NCBI RefSeq assembly: GCF_049243985.1
Contig: NC_135374.1
Coordinates: forward strand, 67,633,434 to 67,697,433
DNA: 64,000 bases
Source of the DNA: Paroedura picta
Lineage: Eukaryota > Chordata > Lepidosauria > Squamata > Gekkonidae
Direction: 5' to 3'
Below are positions 9,801-20,740 of this stretch, in pieces. The translations under genes were made by a program, and so were the position numbers. Below the pieces are notes generated by a model. It made no database searches. It was not told the DNA's origin and saw nothing but the letters and a program-made list of their open reading frames with translations. Position 1 is the stretch's first letter, and each line of letters starts with the position of its first letter.

Positions 9801-12530
9801 TGAATCAAAAGGAGGACATTCAAATCTTGCCCACGAGTTTGCAAAAGTCACATTCATCCTTAAACAGCATCCTCAAAATAAGTTGATCCATGTTCTCCAT
9901 GATGCTCTGGTGTAATTAGATCCGTTAGAGCAGCACAAGCAAGCAAATTTGTCCAGTCATAGATGGGATTGTGTGGGGAAGCTAACCAAGAAAATGAATG
10001 ACTTTCTTCCATCAGAAACCTCTCTGAATCAAGAGTACAATAAAGCTCTTGGAGATGGGGAAAGTGGCACAACAGATGGCATTTTGTCTGCAGGACCAAG
10101 CCCTATGAGGACCAAGGGATTTGGGAATCTTCAGCCTGGAGAAGAGGAGGTTGAGAGGGGATATGATTGCTCTAAGTATCTGAAAGGTTGTCACTTGGAG
10201 GGAAAGGATGGCAGCAGAGGACAGGGCTTTACACTGTTTAGATATCAGGGGAGGTTAAATACAGGTTAGATATCAGGGGAGATTTTTCACAGTCAGAGTA
10301 GTTCAGCAGTGGAATCGGGTGCCTAAGGAGGTGGTGAGCTCCCCCTCACTGGTGTTCTTTAAGCAGTGGCTGGACAGATGTTTATCCTGGATGCTTTAGG
10401 ATGATTCTGCATTGAGCAGGGGTGTAGATGGCCTGTATGGATCCTTTCAATTCTATGATTTTCTGATAAGCTGGAAAATTAAGAGAGACTAAGAACGCTA
10501 CCAATTAAAGGAGCAGCCAGATTTAAGTTGAGTAGCACCTTAGAGATCAATAAGAAGTTACTGGACTCCTCCCTCTTTTTGTTGAGCGTAGTTTACCTTG
10601 AGGAATACCCCACCACGCAGCTGAAGTATGTGCTCCAGAATTAGGTGTACATTACTTCTTGCAATGGATGGCACCTTCCTAACTTAGAGGTGAAGTTACA
10701 ATAGTTGGTTAATTATTTTATTTTTTACACTGTGGCTGCTGTTTGACTGACCTGTAACCTCAGACTGCAGCTTGTTATTTCTAGGGTTCTTTGTAGTAAC
10801 GCAACCTTTCTCAACTTTTTTACCATTGAGAAATCTCTGAAACATTCTTCAGGCTTTGAGAAGCCCCAGAAGTGGTGCAATCATGCAGAATATGGTTGGG
10901 AAGCACAGCTGTATACTCGCCCACCCAGGGCCCCTCCCCTTCCTTCCCCTTCCAGGCCCATAATTGGTGATGGGGGGCAGGTAGATGGCCATATATGGTC
11001 ATAAAGGTAAAGGTATCCCCTGTGCAAGCACCGGGTCATGTCTGACCCTTGGGGTGACACCCTCCAGCATTTTCATGGCAGACTCAATACGGGGTGGTTT
11101 GCCAGTGCCTTCCCCAGTCATTACCGTTTACCCCCCAGCAGCAAGCTGGGTACTCATTTTACCGACCTCTGAAGGATGGAAGGCTAAGTCAACCTTGAGC
11201 TGGCTGCTGGGATTGAACTCCCAGCCTCATGGGCAGAGCTTCACACTGCATGTCTGCTGCCTTACCACTCTGTGCCACAAGAGGCTCTTATATATGGTCA
11301 TATCACCCAATAAATGTTTAACACATTTAAAAATATATACAAATTTAATTAACTCCCATCCATTCAGGAATCCCTTCTAGGACCATCAAGAATCCCCAAG
11401 GTTTCATGAAACCCTCACTGAGAAAGCCTTCAATAAGGGCATTATGTTTTTCTCCAGGCCAGTTACCCAATCCTACATAGCAGATCTCCTCAGCAATGTT
11501 AGATGTAGCCCCAAAAGCCTTTCCCTGGCAACTAGTGACACAACAGCTTTGAAACTTTCTCCCTTTGAATACTGGCTGGGAGTCTGCTTAGCATTCTTTC
11601 ATTTACAGTCGCTTCTGACATCTCACAGCGTTATTTGTCTTCAAGCTGCACCTTGAAAGGAAGGTATATGGAGAACATTGACTGGTTTGTTTTAATGAAT
11701 AAATAAAGTCCAAGATTGTGCAGCATATTATATTATGATAACAGAAAGGCCAAGACGTGTGGCTGACTGCCCCTACAAGAAATTAAGGGTCGCTTCTTAA
11801 GGAGGGCAGTCAATCTTGTCCATTCATTCTGCACCGTTGCATGATCCAACAGGTGGAATACAACCACCGGCCCTTCCCTTCCTCCCGAGAGAAGTTCCGT
11901 GTAGGGGCATGCCATTATGTAAGGCACGTTTCTGTGCCATAGATACAGCTACCCTGCACTGCTGCAGAAGGCGCTGAGCACATGCCCCGTCACTGCCTCC
12001 GTATATTCCCCTCTCTTTGCCTCCGGGAACCAGACGAAGGCGGCGCATGCAAACGCGGGGGGGGGGGGGGCGGCCCATCTTGGCTAGCGTGCAGCAAAAG
12101 GGCCACCAACTGAGCACCAGGCTAGGCCAGGCTCTGCGCCAGCCATGGTCCGAGGGGGGGAGGGCGTGCCGCTGAGGCTCCCCTTCGGCGGGGGCCACGA
12201 GGGGTCAGGGAGGCCCCGTCCGCCCCGCCCCGCCCCGCCCCGCCCCGCCCTCCGGTCCGCCGGGCTGGTGCAGGGAGGCGCCCACCTGACAATGGGTCCC
12301 AGCTGCAGGATGTGGAGCAGCAGCACGAGCGGCCTGTCCCGGCTGAGGTCGCGGTGGACGAAGACGAGGCTGAACTGGACCAGGGCGCAGGGCAGCAGGG
12401 CGAAGAGGAGCGTGAGCGACTGCCAGATGCGGTCCCCCGCCGAGCGGTAGGTGCTGCTCAGGTACAGGGCGGCCACCGTCTCGGCCACGAAGAGGAAGAG
12501 CGAGACCAGGACGGAGCCCGGGAATTTCAT
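1764..12530 (-). CDS. XK: XK, Kx blood-group/XKR-family membrane protein (whole gene, 3 coding exons)
   Basis: Joining 12286-12530, 7694-7956 and 1764-2593 gives 1338 bases: 445 residues plus stop, against 444 in human XK. The start ATG (12528-12530) begins [20 protein letters not shown], nearly identical to human. The protein is a polytopic membrane protein with hydrophobic segments throughout. The conserved XKR block [14 protein letters not shown] is at about residues 145-158, and a hydrophilic tail follows about residue 375. Cys347, in YMYVCAPF, is present; in human XK this residue forms the disulfide to the Kell glycoprotein. Known family biology: XK acts at the plasma membrane and ER contacts with VPS13A and has phospholipid scramblase activity; its loss causes McLeod syndrome. 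Introns are 4329 bp (7957-12285) and 5100 bp (2594-7693). LANCL3 lies upstream on the same strand, as in human. No frameshift or stop is seen. Confidence 0.97.
3575..3735 (+). mobile_element. Degenerate tRNA-derived SINE body
   Basis: The core gggtgaccttgggcc...tcac...cagtgctgtgatgataaaa matches the conserved middle of a tRNA-derived SINE seen elsewhere in this window (6676, 45985, 61610). The tRNA-like head is too diverged to identify. A TG/G run follows at 3730-3757. Confidence 0.5.
4450..5212 (+). repeat. Unclassified dispersed repeat, copy 1 (carries a hAT MITE)
   Basis: Excluding 4627-5092, this segment aligns in order with 38480-38780: gaaatggtggaagag, atgactctcttcc-like, caggcagccaatcc, ggcctgcaat and aatctaatcatagatgct. 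The copy at 38.5 kb lacks the hAT insertion and so represents the empty site. The repeat's class is unknown; it ends near the left arm of the inverted repeat at 5157. Confidence 0.6.
4619..5092. mobile_element. hAT-type MITE with perfect 8-bp TSD
   Basis: The element 4627-5084 (458 bp) has terminal inverted repeats CAGCGGTCCGCAACC and GGTTGGGGACTACTG and is bounded by ttttaaag at 4619-4626 and 5085-5092. The 8-bp duplication and CAG-start termini mark a hAT transposon. The inside is very GC-rich with repeated gcgtttgcgcc-like motifs and carries no real gene. A relative with the same ends lies at 55104-55472. Confidence 0.9.
5157..5687. repeat. Inverted repeat pair flanking about 430 bp
   Basis: The about-50-bp sequence at 5157-5208 (catagatgct...ccacaagt) recurs inverted at 5636-5684, with only a few differences over the arm. 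This looks like a fold-back or TIR-bearing element. The same left arm is also found at 38728-38780 without an obvious partner. No matching target-site duplication was found at the arm ends. Confidence 0.55.
5690..6670. other. XK intron 2 sequence, no gene
   Basis: No coding or confidently classified repeat sequence. A tRNA-like A box (tggccaagtggttaag, about 5685-5700) with a weak B box suggests a decayed tRNA-derived SINE head. The segment 6246-6360 looks repetitive but I could not place it. Confidence 0.4.
6676..6955 (+). mobile_element. tRNA-derived SINE with internal (TC)n expansion
   Basis: The head has an A-box-like tggtacagtggttaagag and a B-box-like gggtttgattccc. The body has gctgggtgaccttgggcc, cagggtgtctgttgtgg and gattgtaagccactttgag, and the tail ends ccaactcttctt. 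A (TC)n run at 6801-6834 sits inside the body. Copies of this family recur at 45985 (+) and 61610 (-). Confidence 0.8.
6974..7228 (-). mobile_element. MIR/CORE-like SINE
   Basis: Read on the minus strand, a tRNA-like head is followed by a core that on the plus strand reads cttcacaacagcgctgtgaggtaggtcagg and ggcccaaggccactgagag. This is the layout of MIR-type CORE-SINEs. The plus-strand side starts with a tttatttattt tail and the cctttgttcccaatggggac segment common in squamate copies. Confidence 0.7.
7694..7956 (-). CDS. XK: XK coding exon 2
   Basis: The exon is 263 bp. The acceptor is ttctccAG before 7956 and the donor is A|GTACGT after 7694. The encoded piece starts [12 protein letters not shown] and includes [28 protein letters not shown] and [14 protein letters not shown], all close to human XK residues 83-169. 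Phase 2 in and phase 1 out match the neighbouring exons. Confidence 0.97.
8173..8745. other. GC-rich block in XK intron 1, possible MITE
   Basis: A locally GC-rich, purine-rich segment with a CCAAT-like gccaatcaggg stands out from its AT-rich neighbours and resembles the bodies of the Harbinger-like elements at 23.8 and 27.4 kb in composition only. I found no convincing terminal repeats or target duplication. Confidence 0.3.
8858..9045 (+). mobile_element. 5S rRNA-derived SINE
   Basis: The head carries the internal-promoter half of vertebrate 5S rRNA: ctcatcagacctcagaagct, aagcaaggtc, then cagtatttggaagggagacc and accaagtaatgccagg. The body and tail (cttgaaaacccacaaagtca, ctgtaagtcagcagtgatgt, gatggcaac) resemble other squamate retroposons. 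A second, truncated copy is at 41692-41774. It is a retroposon and not a functional 5S gene: the 5S 5' half is diverged and a foreign body is joined. Confidence 0.8.
9060..10055. other. XK intron 1 sequence, nothing recognised
   Basis: Mixed-composition intronic DNA without a supported coding segment. It contains only weak repeat-like fragments. Confidence 0.4.
10060..10465 (+). mobile_element. CR1 LINE, 3' end
   Basis: The segment shows the C-terminal coding trace and 3' UTR of squamate CR1: cttcagcctggagaagagga, ttttcacagtcagagtagtt, ggtgcctaaggaggtggtga, gatggcctgtatgg, ending near ttctatgatttt. It is 5'-truncated as usual. The (ATTCTATG)n end seen in other copies here is reduced. Confidence 0.85.
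10802..11430 (+). mobile_element. hAT-like MITE, copy A (interrupted by a SINE)
   Basis: The ends match the CAGCCTTTCTCAAC...GAGAAAGCCT family also found at 25904 and 53523. Shared internal blocks are accattgagaaatctctgaa, gcagaatatggttgggaagc, tcccatccattcaggaa and gggccatcaagaa-like. A SINE at 11003-11289 splits the element. The flanks tagtaacg and caataagg match at 5 of 8 places, consistent with an old 8-bp duplication. Confidence 0.75.
11003..11289 (-). mobile_element. tRNA-derived Sauria-like SINE
   Basis: On the minus strand it starts with a tRNA-like head (A box in tggcacagagtggtaaggca, B box gttcaatccc), continues through gtaaaatgagtacccagctt and ends atacctttacc. It is flanked by a 12-bp direct repeat atatatggtcat at 10991-11002 and 11290-11301. 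A near-identical element is at 30781-31060. Confidence 0.88.
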
Positions 12531-12960
12531 CGCTCGGGACCCCGCCGGCCGGCCGTGGCGGGCCAGCCTCAGCTCAGCGCGCTGCTGCGGGGCAGGGCTG
12601 GCGGCGCACGGGCGCCCATCGCGCGGCTCCGGCGGATGGACGGCGGCGAGAGACGAAAGGCAGCGAGCGGGCCGGGGACGGCCGCTAGGGGGCAGGCCTG
12701 GGAGGGCTGCGGCTCCGGCCGCCCAATGGTCTCGCCCGGGCTTCCCGGCGGGGCTGGGGGCGAGGAGCCGCCCGGCGGAGGCGCGGTCCCGGGAGTGACC
12801 CGGGCTCCGGGCAGCAGGCTCATCCCTCCCCCGCCGTCGCCGCGGTCCCGCGGGGCGTGGCTCGACCGTCACCCGGAGGGCCCGGCGGAGGCGCTGGCAG
12901 ATCCTGTCGCCACCAACCAGGGTGGCAGCAAGAGGCATCAGCTGCTTAGCTCAGGGCAGG
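11990..12960 (-). promoter_or_regulatory. CpG island / probable XK promoter, with tandem GC boxes in intron 1
   Basis: GC-rich, CpG-dense DNA surrounds XK exon 1 and contrasts with the AT-rich flanks. A run of six CCCCG-type units (12221-12250) lies about 35 bp inside intron 1 and reads as overlapping Sp1/KLF GC boxes on the minus strand. A 14-base G run is at 12057-12070. No TATA box is evident, as expected for a CpG-island promoter. The transcription start is not determined. Confidence 0.6.
12286..12530 (-). CDS. XK: XK coding exon 1
   Basis: The exon is 245 coding bases from the ATG at 12528-12530 to donor AG|GTGGGC after 12286. It encodes residues 1-81 and two bases of Arg82, with [20 protein letters not shown] and [19 protein letters not shown] as in human XK. 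The open frame continues upstream of this ATG only because the CpG island lacks stops. The start was chosen by alignment to the conserved MKFP N-terminus. Confidence 0.96.
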
Positions 12961-14239
12961 CTGCCAGTTTGCACTCGGTAACGGCCCTAACGTGAGAAGG
13001 AAGGGCTGAAGAGCTTCTCGCCATCCTGAAGAATTCCGTGAATCTGAAAGCGTATCAGTTTCCAGTTGTTGCTGTTCTCAGCCATTCTGTCGGTTTAGGT
13101 GGTCCCAATAACAAGCTTTATGCCACTGGAGCCTTAGAACAGCTCACTAAAGCAGCTTAAAAGACATGTATACCATTTCCCACTGTGACTGACCTTTCTT
13201 GCCCTGTTTGATAGGAGAATCAATAACCCCAGTTGATTATCTCTTGTGAGGCTACTTTGTGCTTGAGGAGAGTCCCAACAGCCCGACATTAGGCCCCCTT
13301 CGTGCCTTGGTTTGCTCTGTGCTGCAGTATTGGTCATTGTTATGAAGCAAATAAAACATATTTCTAGGGGAACATTTCTGGAATATTCCTAGTCCTTCTC
13401 AGACGTTCCTAGTGAGCAGATTTTATGGACTCGGTACCAGATTTCATCCTGTTATCTGTTGATATTACTAGTCAGTGGTAAAAGGAAACTAGGCTGACAA
13501 AGAACACGGTGGTTAGATACAATCAAAATGGACACTGGCCAGAGCATTATACAGCTAAAAGAAGTGGTGCAAGATTGAAAGATGTGACAGTTGACCCATA
13601 GGATCGCCAAGAGTTGGACATGACCTCAGCATCAGTTGACCAGTAACACCAGTTCTCACCCAGTGGCATGATGCTTAAAATCCAGTTGTGTCCAAGTTAT
13701 TTCACAGGTTAAACCATTCATAGGAGGCAACACACAGTGGTGTTCATACCCCATTCACTAAGACCACACTGCAAAAGAAGAGGTTACATTGTTATGTTAC
13801 AAGCACTGGATAGAGATGGGCGTGAACTGGCTCATGGACTGGTTCATGATTAATTTTGGCCAGTTTGTAATTTATGAACTGAGGTTACATGGCAGGTCAA
13901 CCAACATGAACGTTCCATGAATTAAAATAAAATGTGGCAATTCATGGTAGTTCATGTATGGAAAATTTCATGTATGGAAAAATTTCCAGACAGACTCTCT
14001 TCACTCAATCACAATGTTTACCAAACATCAAAAGCAACAGTACAGCCCTGGAAACACCAATAGGGGGCTTCCAAAACTTAACAGGTGCTTCTTCCAATAA
14101 CAGAGTTCCCATTCTTCTCTAGGGAATCAGAATGCTATATATACCTCTGCTCTGCACCCTCACCTCAATTGTGTATTGGCAGTTAGAGAAACAGGGAACT
14201 TGTTAAAAGCAGAGCACATTCATGTATTGCTGATTGTGA
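12961..14239. other. Intergenic sequence upstream of XK
   Basis: No gene is supported. At 13810-13970 the repeated motifs gaactggctcatggactggttcatg and ttcatgtatggaaaa look like a decayed palindromic repeat. Confidence 0.4.
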
Positions 14240-14625
14240 AAAATCTCTTCCCTGGTGGGGCTTGGGTTTTAAGTGGGCTCAGGGCTCTGACTCACCCCAT
14301 CTCTCTGCTCATTTTGAGCAGAGGAGCTTAGCTACTGGATGCCTTGGTTGAAGACCCACATTTATACACTCCCATCCTTCCTGCAAGTGAATACCTCTCC
14401 CATTGTGGGGTTTGTGCGCCAGGTGGACTCAGGGCTCTCAGCCACCCCACGTCTCTGCTCATGTTGTGGGGAGAGGCTTAGCTACTGGGTGCGTTGGCTG
14501 AAGACCCACTTTTTATACCCTCCTGACGGTAAATACCTTTTCCCTGCTGAGGTTTGGGCATTAGGTACACTCAGGGCTTTGAGCTACCCTCTTTGCTTTT
14601 GGAGATGGGGGGGGGGGCTGTGAGA
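14240..14625 (+). repeat. Degenerate tandem repeat, units of about 145 bp
   Basis: Markers tcagggctct (14279, 14429) and tcagggcttt (14571) are 142-150 bp apart. Between them recur ctctgctcat, gcttagctactgg and gaagacccac. Two units are clear and a third is partial and diverged. Confidence 0.7.
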
Positions 14626-14732
14626 ATAGGAGAAATGCTTGCCTTGCTTCCAGTGTCTGACTGGGAGAGGGGTCTTCCCAGGTGAAGTTTCCCTGTGAGT
14701 TTGGTATCATTGGCTTGTTCCTGACTAAACTG

Positions 14733-15180
14733 TTCTGTAGACTCCTGTAACTACAGCTATTTTTTTCCAGGAAGAGCGCTAGGGAGATCTTTTTTGGCAT
14801 GAGGGAGAGGCCCCATAACTGAGATCTCAGAAAGGTAATCTGCCCCCAACTTGGAGAGATTATAGAAGAGTGGGGAAGAGGGTGAGGTTCTTTGTGTATC
14901 TAGTGTGTGTAGCCTCCGTTCTATACACATTTGAATCTGCACTTGACATTTCCCCAAAAAGCACTTGTCCTGGGGCCATCTTCTTTGGAGGAAATTAAGT
15001 CCAATCTGCTTGGAGGGCCACAAGAGGAGTATCAGTGGGAAGTCCTTTGTGTATTTGATGTCTCTAGCTTGGACAGGGTCTGTTCTTTAAACTCCTGAGG
15101 CTGCACCTGTCATTTCAACCAGAAAGCACTTTCCTGGGGGGGACCTTCTTAGGAGAACTGTAATTCAGACCCTGCATATC
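14733..15180 (+). repeat. Second degenerate tandem repeat, units of about 165-185 bp
   Basis: The blocks gaatctgcacttgacatttc (about 14932) and gaggctgcacctgtcatttc (about 15098) are each followed by aagcactt and a cctgggg motif. A weaker related unit starts near 14746. It directly follows the 145-bp array but has a different unit. Confidence 0.5.
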
Positions 15181-15399
15181 CAATTCTTCCCAAATTTGCA
15201 GGACAGGTAGAACAGAGTCACTCTTATCAGTAGATCTTTCCAGTTTATAATGTTTCTGTGGGGGAATTTATCAGGGAGCCCATTAGATGTTATAGGATTA
15301 CTGGCCCCAAGATTACTGCCACAAGATTCCAGTGCCACTCTTGTAATATTTTGCATGTAGGATACCTCTCTAGATTTTTCCATCAGTGAAATTAAATTT

Positions 15400-18300
15400 T
15401 TCTTCTAAACAATATAAGTTGGAAGTGTCATGGAGTGACTCAAAGACAAAAAGGGGACTGATTGAGAAACAAATTTAATACTATTGTTCAATAAATACCA
15501 AGTAGCCACAACATATAGAGTTACATTTTATTTGAATTAAGGCAAAAGATCACACAGATTTTATTTAAATAACATGGACAGATGGAGAGTTCTTTCATAG
15601 CTAAGCCAATATTTCTTATCAGTGCTTTAAAAGGCTCTAAAAAATTCTAATTTCTATTTCTCTTTAGTTTTAGAGTACAAAACTAGTACAATAAATACAC
15701 CTGGGAATATCAGTGTTCCAAACATTATTATACGAAAGGATCTTTTAAAATCATAAGGTGCAATTCTAAAAGAAAAAACGAATCTTAATTCTAACAGATT
15801 GTACCGTGTTCGGGCAGTGAGCAGGATAGAAGTTGATAATGCAAACATTTTTTATTATATGGTTACGTATGCTGAAATAAAGGAACAGTTATTGTTATGG
15901 GTATAACAATACATAACAATATCTGTTAGCAAGCAGCACTGAACCACCTTTTCTCTTCCATTTCCCTGGTTCGTGTATATACATAACTTTAAGATGGACC
16001 TGTATTCTGTATTAAGATGACCCTGCATCATTAATGGATTTATTAGTGTATGTTTGCAAACATCTCCTCAAGCCCCAGTGGTCTTCAGTGGGACCTAGGA
16101 CTTGACTTTACATGGTGGTCCCAGAAAGTAGCATGCTACAAGTCTTGATCTTCCACAGTACTGAAAAATAAAGGTGTGTATCACCTCAGGGTGTGCGTAA
16201 CTCTAATCAAGTGGTTGCCAGCACATCATTTTTTGCTACAAGCCAAGTACTGTTGTGAGTAATGTGTAGCTCAACAACAGGTTTGAAAAGTGAGCCTGTC
16301 ATAAACAGCCCCACATATAGAATCAAGTCCATGATTGCTGTAGCCTTTAGTCCCCATTTTCTCCCCATTAGACATGGCAATAAAGATTAGACATGCAACT
16401 TTATGTTTCAGATTAATTTTTTTCTATGTGAACCAGAATGGTTTAGTCTTTCCTACTCTATGTAGTATACAAATACTGTAGGATAGAAAATATTTTTGAT
16501 CTATCATTATATAACATTATTTATGAAATACAATTGCATTATAAAATATTTTTGAGCAGCAATCAGCGTTATACTTTGCAAAATAAGTTTTAATTAAACT
16601 TTATTTTTATTATATATTGTATTGCTGTCATTGGCCCTATCTGATAAATAATGTCTATTAATATGTGAAAAATAGGGAATCTGTTGTTTTAAAACCAGAA
16701 GCTACCCTTCATTTTAAATAACCTACTGCTTACATATATATGTTTTTAAAATATCAAAATTTTAATTGAGCACAAACATGACAATACCATCTGATTTCCC
16801 TCAGTCCTGAAATGCCAGTTAAACTTTGTCCACTCTGTCTAAGCATTTTCAGAAATTGATAGTTTTTTTCAATTATATTATTGAATATATACACCTAGAG
16901 CAGTAGACAACTATTGTCAAATTCAGAACAAAGTAAAATTGATTAATAAATACAAATTCAATACAAGAATAAAAGACTGCTTAATTGATGTTGAGGCATT
17001 GTTCAAGGCAATTTAATTCTCAAGTGCAGTATACACAGTATAAATAGTTGTGTAACAAAGCAATATTCTGTGCCATTCTGCAGGAAAATACCTATTTATG
17101 TCCCATACAAATTGTATTGTTTTGAGGGCCCTGAGTACTGCTGGATTATGGCTTTGTACTACATTTTTTCCCTCTTAGGAACATTTTGGTCATTTTCTAT
17201 TATTGAATTATATTATCAATGATTTAGCTAATCATATCCTTGCAATATCAGGGCAATATCACAGTTTGTTGTAGCCTTAGAATCAGAATGTCACAATTTA
17301 AAACTCCAGCTAAGATATTTCAGTTATGCTGTAAATGCATAATAAACAGCTTGGTAGCTTTATCATTCTTCTTCTTTTTCAGACATTTTCAACTCTTTAA
17401 GTTTAGCACTAGAAGTTTAAGTACTTTGATTCCTTATTGAAAATGATCCAAACTCTTTCCGGATGTCAGGGAGCTGGGAAATACATATGATACTGAACTT
17501 GCTGTCTGCAAATTATGCAACTGCAAATGTGAAAAACGTTCAATCACAGCAGAAAGATTTCATATTCAGTTACATCTTTTAAGCATACACTTTTGGTCTC
17601 ATTTATCTGACCATTTCTGATTGTCTTAGTAGATATAAGATTCTGCAGAAATGGAAGCATTTCATACAGACTTTGATTCTGCTGTAGTCAGTAATTTAGA
17701 TATATTACAGACAAGTGGTGTTTGCCTTGGTAAATCAATAAGAGTCTGTACATCAAGAAAGCATGCTCAAGTAACATGATAAAAATGGTTTCCCCTTTCC
17801 CCACAATAGTACTTTGCACAACATCAAAATGCAAAGATTAAGGAGGTTCAGGTACTTATCAAGATCCAGAGAAGATTTGTAATATGTATAAAGAAGGTAG
17901 GCTATCTGGGGTATAGACAAAGCTAAGATTTCTAGAATAAGGAATAGGTATTTGCTGAAACTTACAAATCAGCTACTAAAATGATAGCTAGGCAATATTA
18001 ATGTTCTATTTAGCAGAAGTATTTTACTTTACTATAATCTGAAGAACATTGTTCAACAGTTACATATACAGCTCCTTAGAATGAAATCTATTTTATTACA
18101 CACTAGTATACAAGACATACATCACAAATAGACACACAATGTATGTTAATGAAGCACAATTAAATATTATACTACTTGAAATTTGCATTTAAATACACAT
18201 ATAGGTAACCTAGCACAATTACATATTTAACTTAGGTGGCAATCCTAAACATATTTTCTTGGAAGTAAGTGCCATTAAACTCTGTGAGATTTACTTTCAA

Positions 18301-20740
18301 GTAAACTTGCATAGGTTTGCATTGTGAATCCCTAAAAGAGACTGTGCCTTATGTCAGCATTCCCTTTGCAGTTTTAGGTCTATTATAACAAATGAAACCT
18401 AAGAAATCATCCACGTAAGCCATCTGTTCTTTTTACTGTCAATCTTCATTTGCTGACTACACTTTGCACATGAAGTATGAGGAGACACTCTCCCATGATG
18501 AAATCTCCTACTATCACTGGAAAATACACTTCTGTGAATGAGAGGAGCTGATCAAATGGGGAAAACTCATGAAATGGGCCCTGCCTATGTGTTAGAATCT
18601 GGATGCCCCATCATTCCAGAGCCCCCAGAGAAGGGAAGAGGAGACAGAATTGAGACTATAGAGTAGTTTAGAGTAGCATCCCTACTTGTCGAACTGATGG
18701 GTGTTCAACTCCTATTTGCTGCTTGTTTTGCACAATAGGGAAGCTTCCTGACAAACAACCATAATGTCACAAGATGTGCAAGAGAGTAAAGGTCTCCTTA
18801 TGAGAAAGGCCCAAAAAGAGTGGAAGGAGGAAGCCAGGGAGGAAGGTGTTCTCTCTCATTACAGATAGAAAATTACAAACCCAAAAGGAGAAGGAAGTGC
18901 ATACAAATAATCCACCGGGTGTCAATATGCACATGTGTGCAATTCTCATTTCAAATTCTGTAGCCTTATAATTTGATCCTTGATGCCTGTCTGCTTAAAT
19001 AGATGAGTTTTAAGAACTACCTAGTTCCCTAGTGGCCTTTTTGGAAGAGGGGTTTAGGAACAAGATCTAAGCAATTGCTACTAACTTTCACAGTACACAT
19101 TCCCATCACTAATAAAATGTTGCAGAAGCACCACATATTATTACAGGGGCTATACATCTGTTTCTAATGCTAAAACTGATACATGCACACAGTACAGAAC
19201 TTCATACAAGGATAGGTTTCATTTGGCAATTTGCTACATCCCTTCCCACTGCAAAACAGCCACACTACTGGCCAGTTTGTTTTGTAATGCTTGTCTCTTG
19301 TTAGACTTGTTTAGATGGAAGAATTTAAAATACAGTATGTTGAATGATTCCTGATAGGGAAAAGCTTATCTCACATAAACACTTGCACTGAAATGATGAT
19401 TGTTTATAACATAATAATTTAACATTTAATGCATGAGAACAAACTCTTTCAATACATTTCAGTTTGCTTGGATTCTTAAAATCCTGAAGCAAAGCATTTT
19501 GTTTACTGCTTAACAAAGATCTATAGTAGGGCTCAGTCTATACCCCTTACAAATGAAAAATATTCCTTTAAAGCAATTCTGTTCCATAATATCATTTCTT
19601 AGGTATCATTAACATTGCTAATATGGAAAGCAGACTGTGATTCAAATCTCTTTAGAAAGGGAATCTTTCTGCCAGCCCAACAAAAATGAATTCACAATAT
19701 TAAATGAAATACAGAATGGCATTTATCCTCATTTATCTTGATCATGAATATGGTTTGGTAATCCTAGTGTAAGAAAATGGTCTCCTGAGATCCAGAAAGA
19801 TGTTTTACCAGCTGTTTTTTCAGGGAAACTTTTTTCACATCTGAAGAACCATGGATTTGATCCAAAGGAACCATTCTGGTAGCATAACTGCACCTAATCC
19901 AGTGCAATAGCACACTCAGTGGGAAAGGGGCATGTGACTTTTGATGATTTCCTCCGTTCCACTGCAGACCCTCACTTTACTCCTGACCCCAAAGAACAAT
20001 ATTCTGGGAAGCACCAAGAACTGCAGCAGGTATGGGGAGGCGGGAAATTCCTGCTCCAATAGCTTTGCTCATGTGCTTTGGATGGCATTACAAATGGACT
20101 TTATTTCTACAAGACTAATTTGTCACGTGTATTATAATTAAAACTGCTTGGCTTACGAATTATTAAGCATAATAGTACATGCAGAAGAATAAGTACTTTA
20201 AAGATGCTTAACTCTGCTTAGAACTGCCTTGTATGGGTGTTGTCCTAGCCACAGATAATAGTAGAGATTTGTCCTGTGAAAGAAATTCTGCCAGCAGAAG
20301 AGCCTCTGTTGTTAAAGTAAAGCTCCTTGCACTGATGACTGTCAACTGGGTGGGGTGCTAGCAGACACCCCCTATGCTTTTAGATGCTTCGTAAAAATCA
20401 TACTCATTTTGTTCCAATGTTGTACATTCCTAAAATGTAATGTTAAAATTTGTCTGTTTAACAAATCCATCTTTCTCAAAAATAAAAAATAATAAAAATA
20501 ATAAAAATAATAACAGCAAAAACAACAACTTTATTTTTATAGCTCAATCTTCCTGGGTAAGAAGAAGACATATGCAATTAATTTTTACACTGATAAACAA
20601 TTTTTGAATTTTAAATTAAAATCTATTAATTAAATTATATTCTTAAACATCCTTCTGGAAAACCTTGTAGAAGGAACCAGATTCTGATGGACAAATTCGT
20701 GTTTTTGTGGATGGTATATTGCAGTTTTGTGGGTAGGGAG
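15400..20740. other. Long AT-rich, repeat-poor stretch; may contain the LANCL3 3' UTR
   Basis: Apart from one palindromic MITE at 18242 and an A-rich patch at 20475-20530, this 5.3 kb holds no repeat that I recognise and no coding segment. It lies downstream of the LANCL3 stop on the minus strand. Low repeat density over this length is unlike the rest of the window and would fit a long 3' UTR or conserved noncoding DNA. Neither is proven. Confidence 0.4.
18242..18326. mobile_element. Palindromic MITE relic
   Basis: The arms gcaatcctaaacatattt and (inverse) gcaaacctatgcaagttt face each other around a gtaagtgccattaaactctg centre. This is the layout of a common squamate palindromic repeat with GCAATCCTATGCA ends. 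Arms are about 75 percent paired, so it is old. Confidence 0.6.

Noticed and set aside
12084-12938. 284-codon open frame on the minus strand
   Set aside because: Only 12286-12530 is XK coding. The rest is stop-free because of high GC content.
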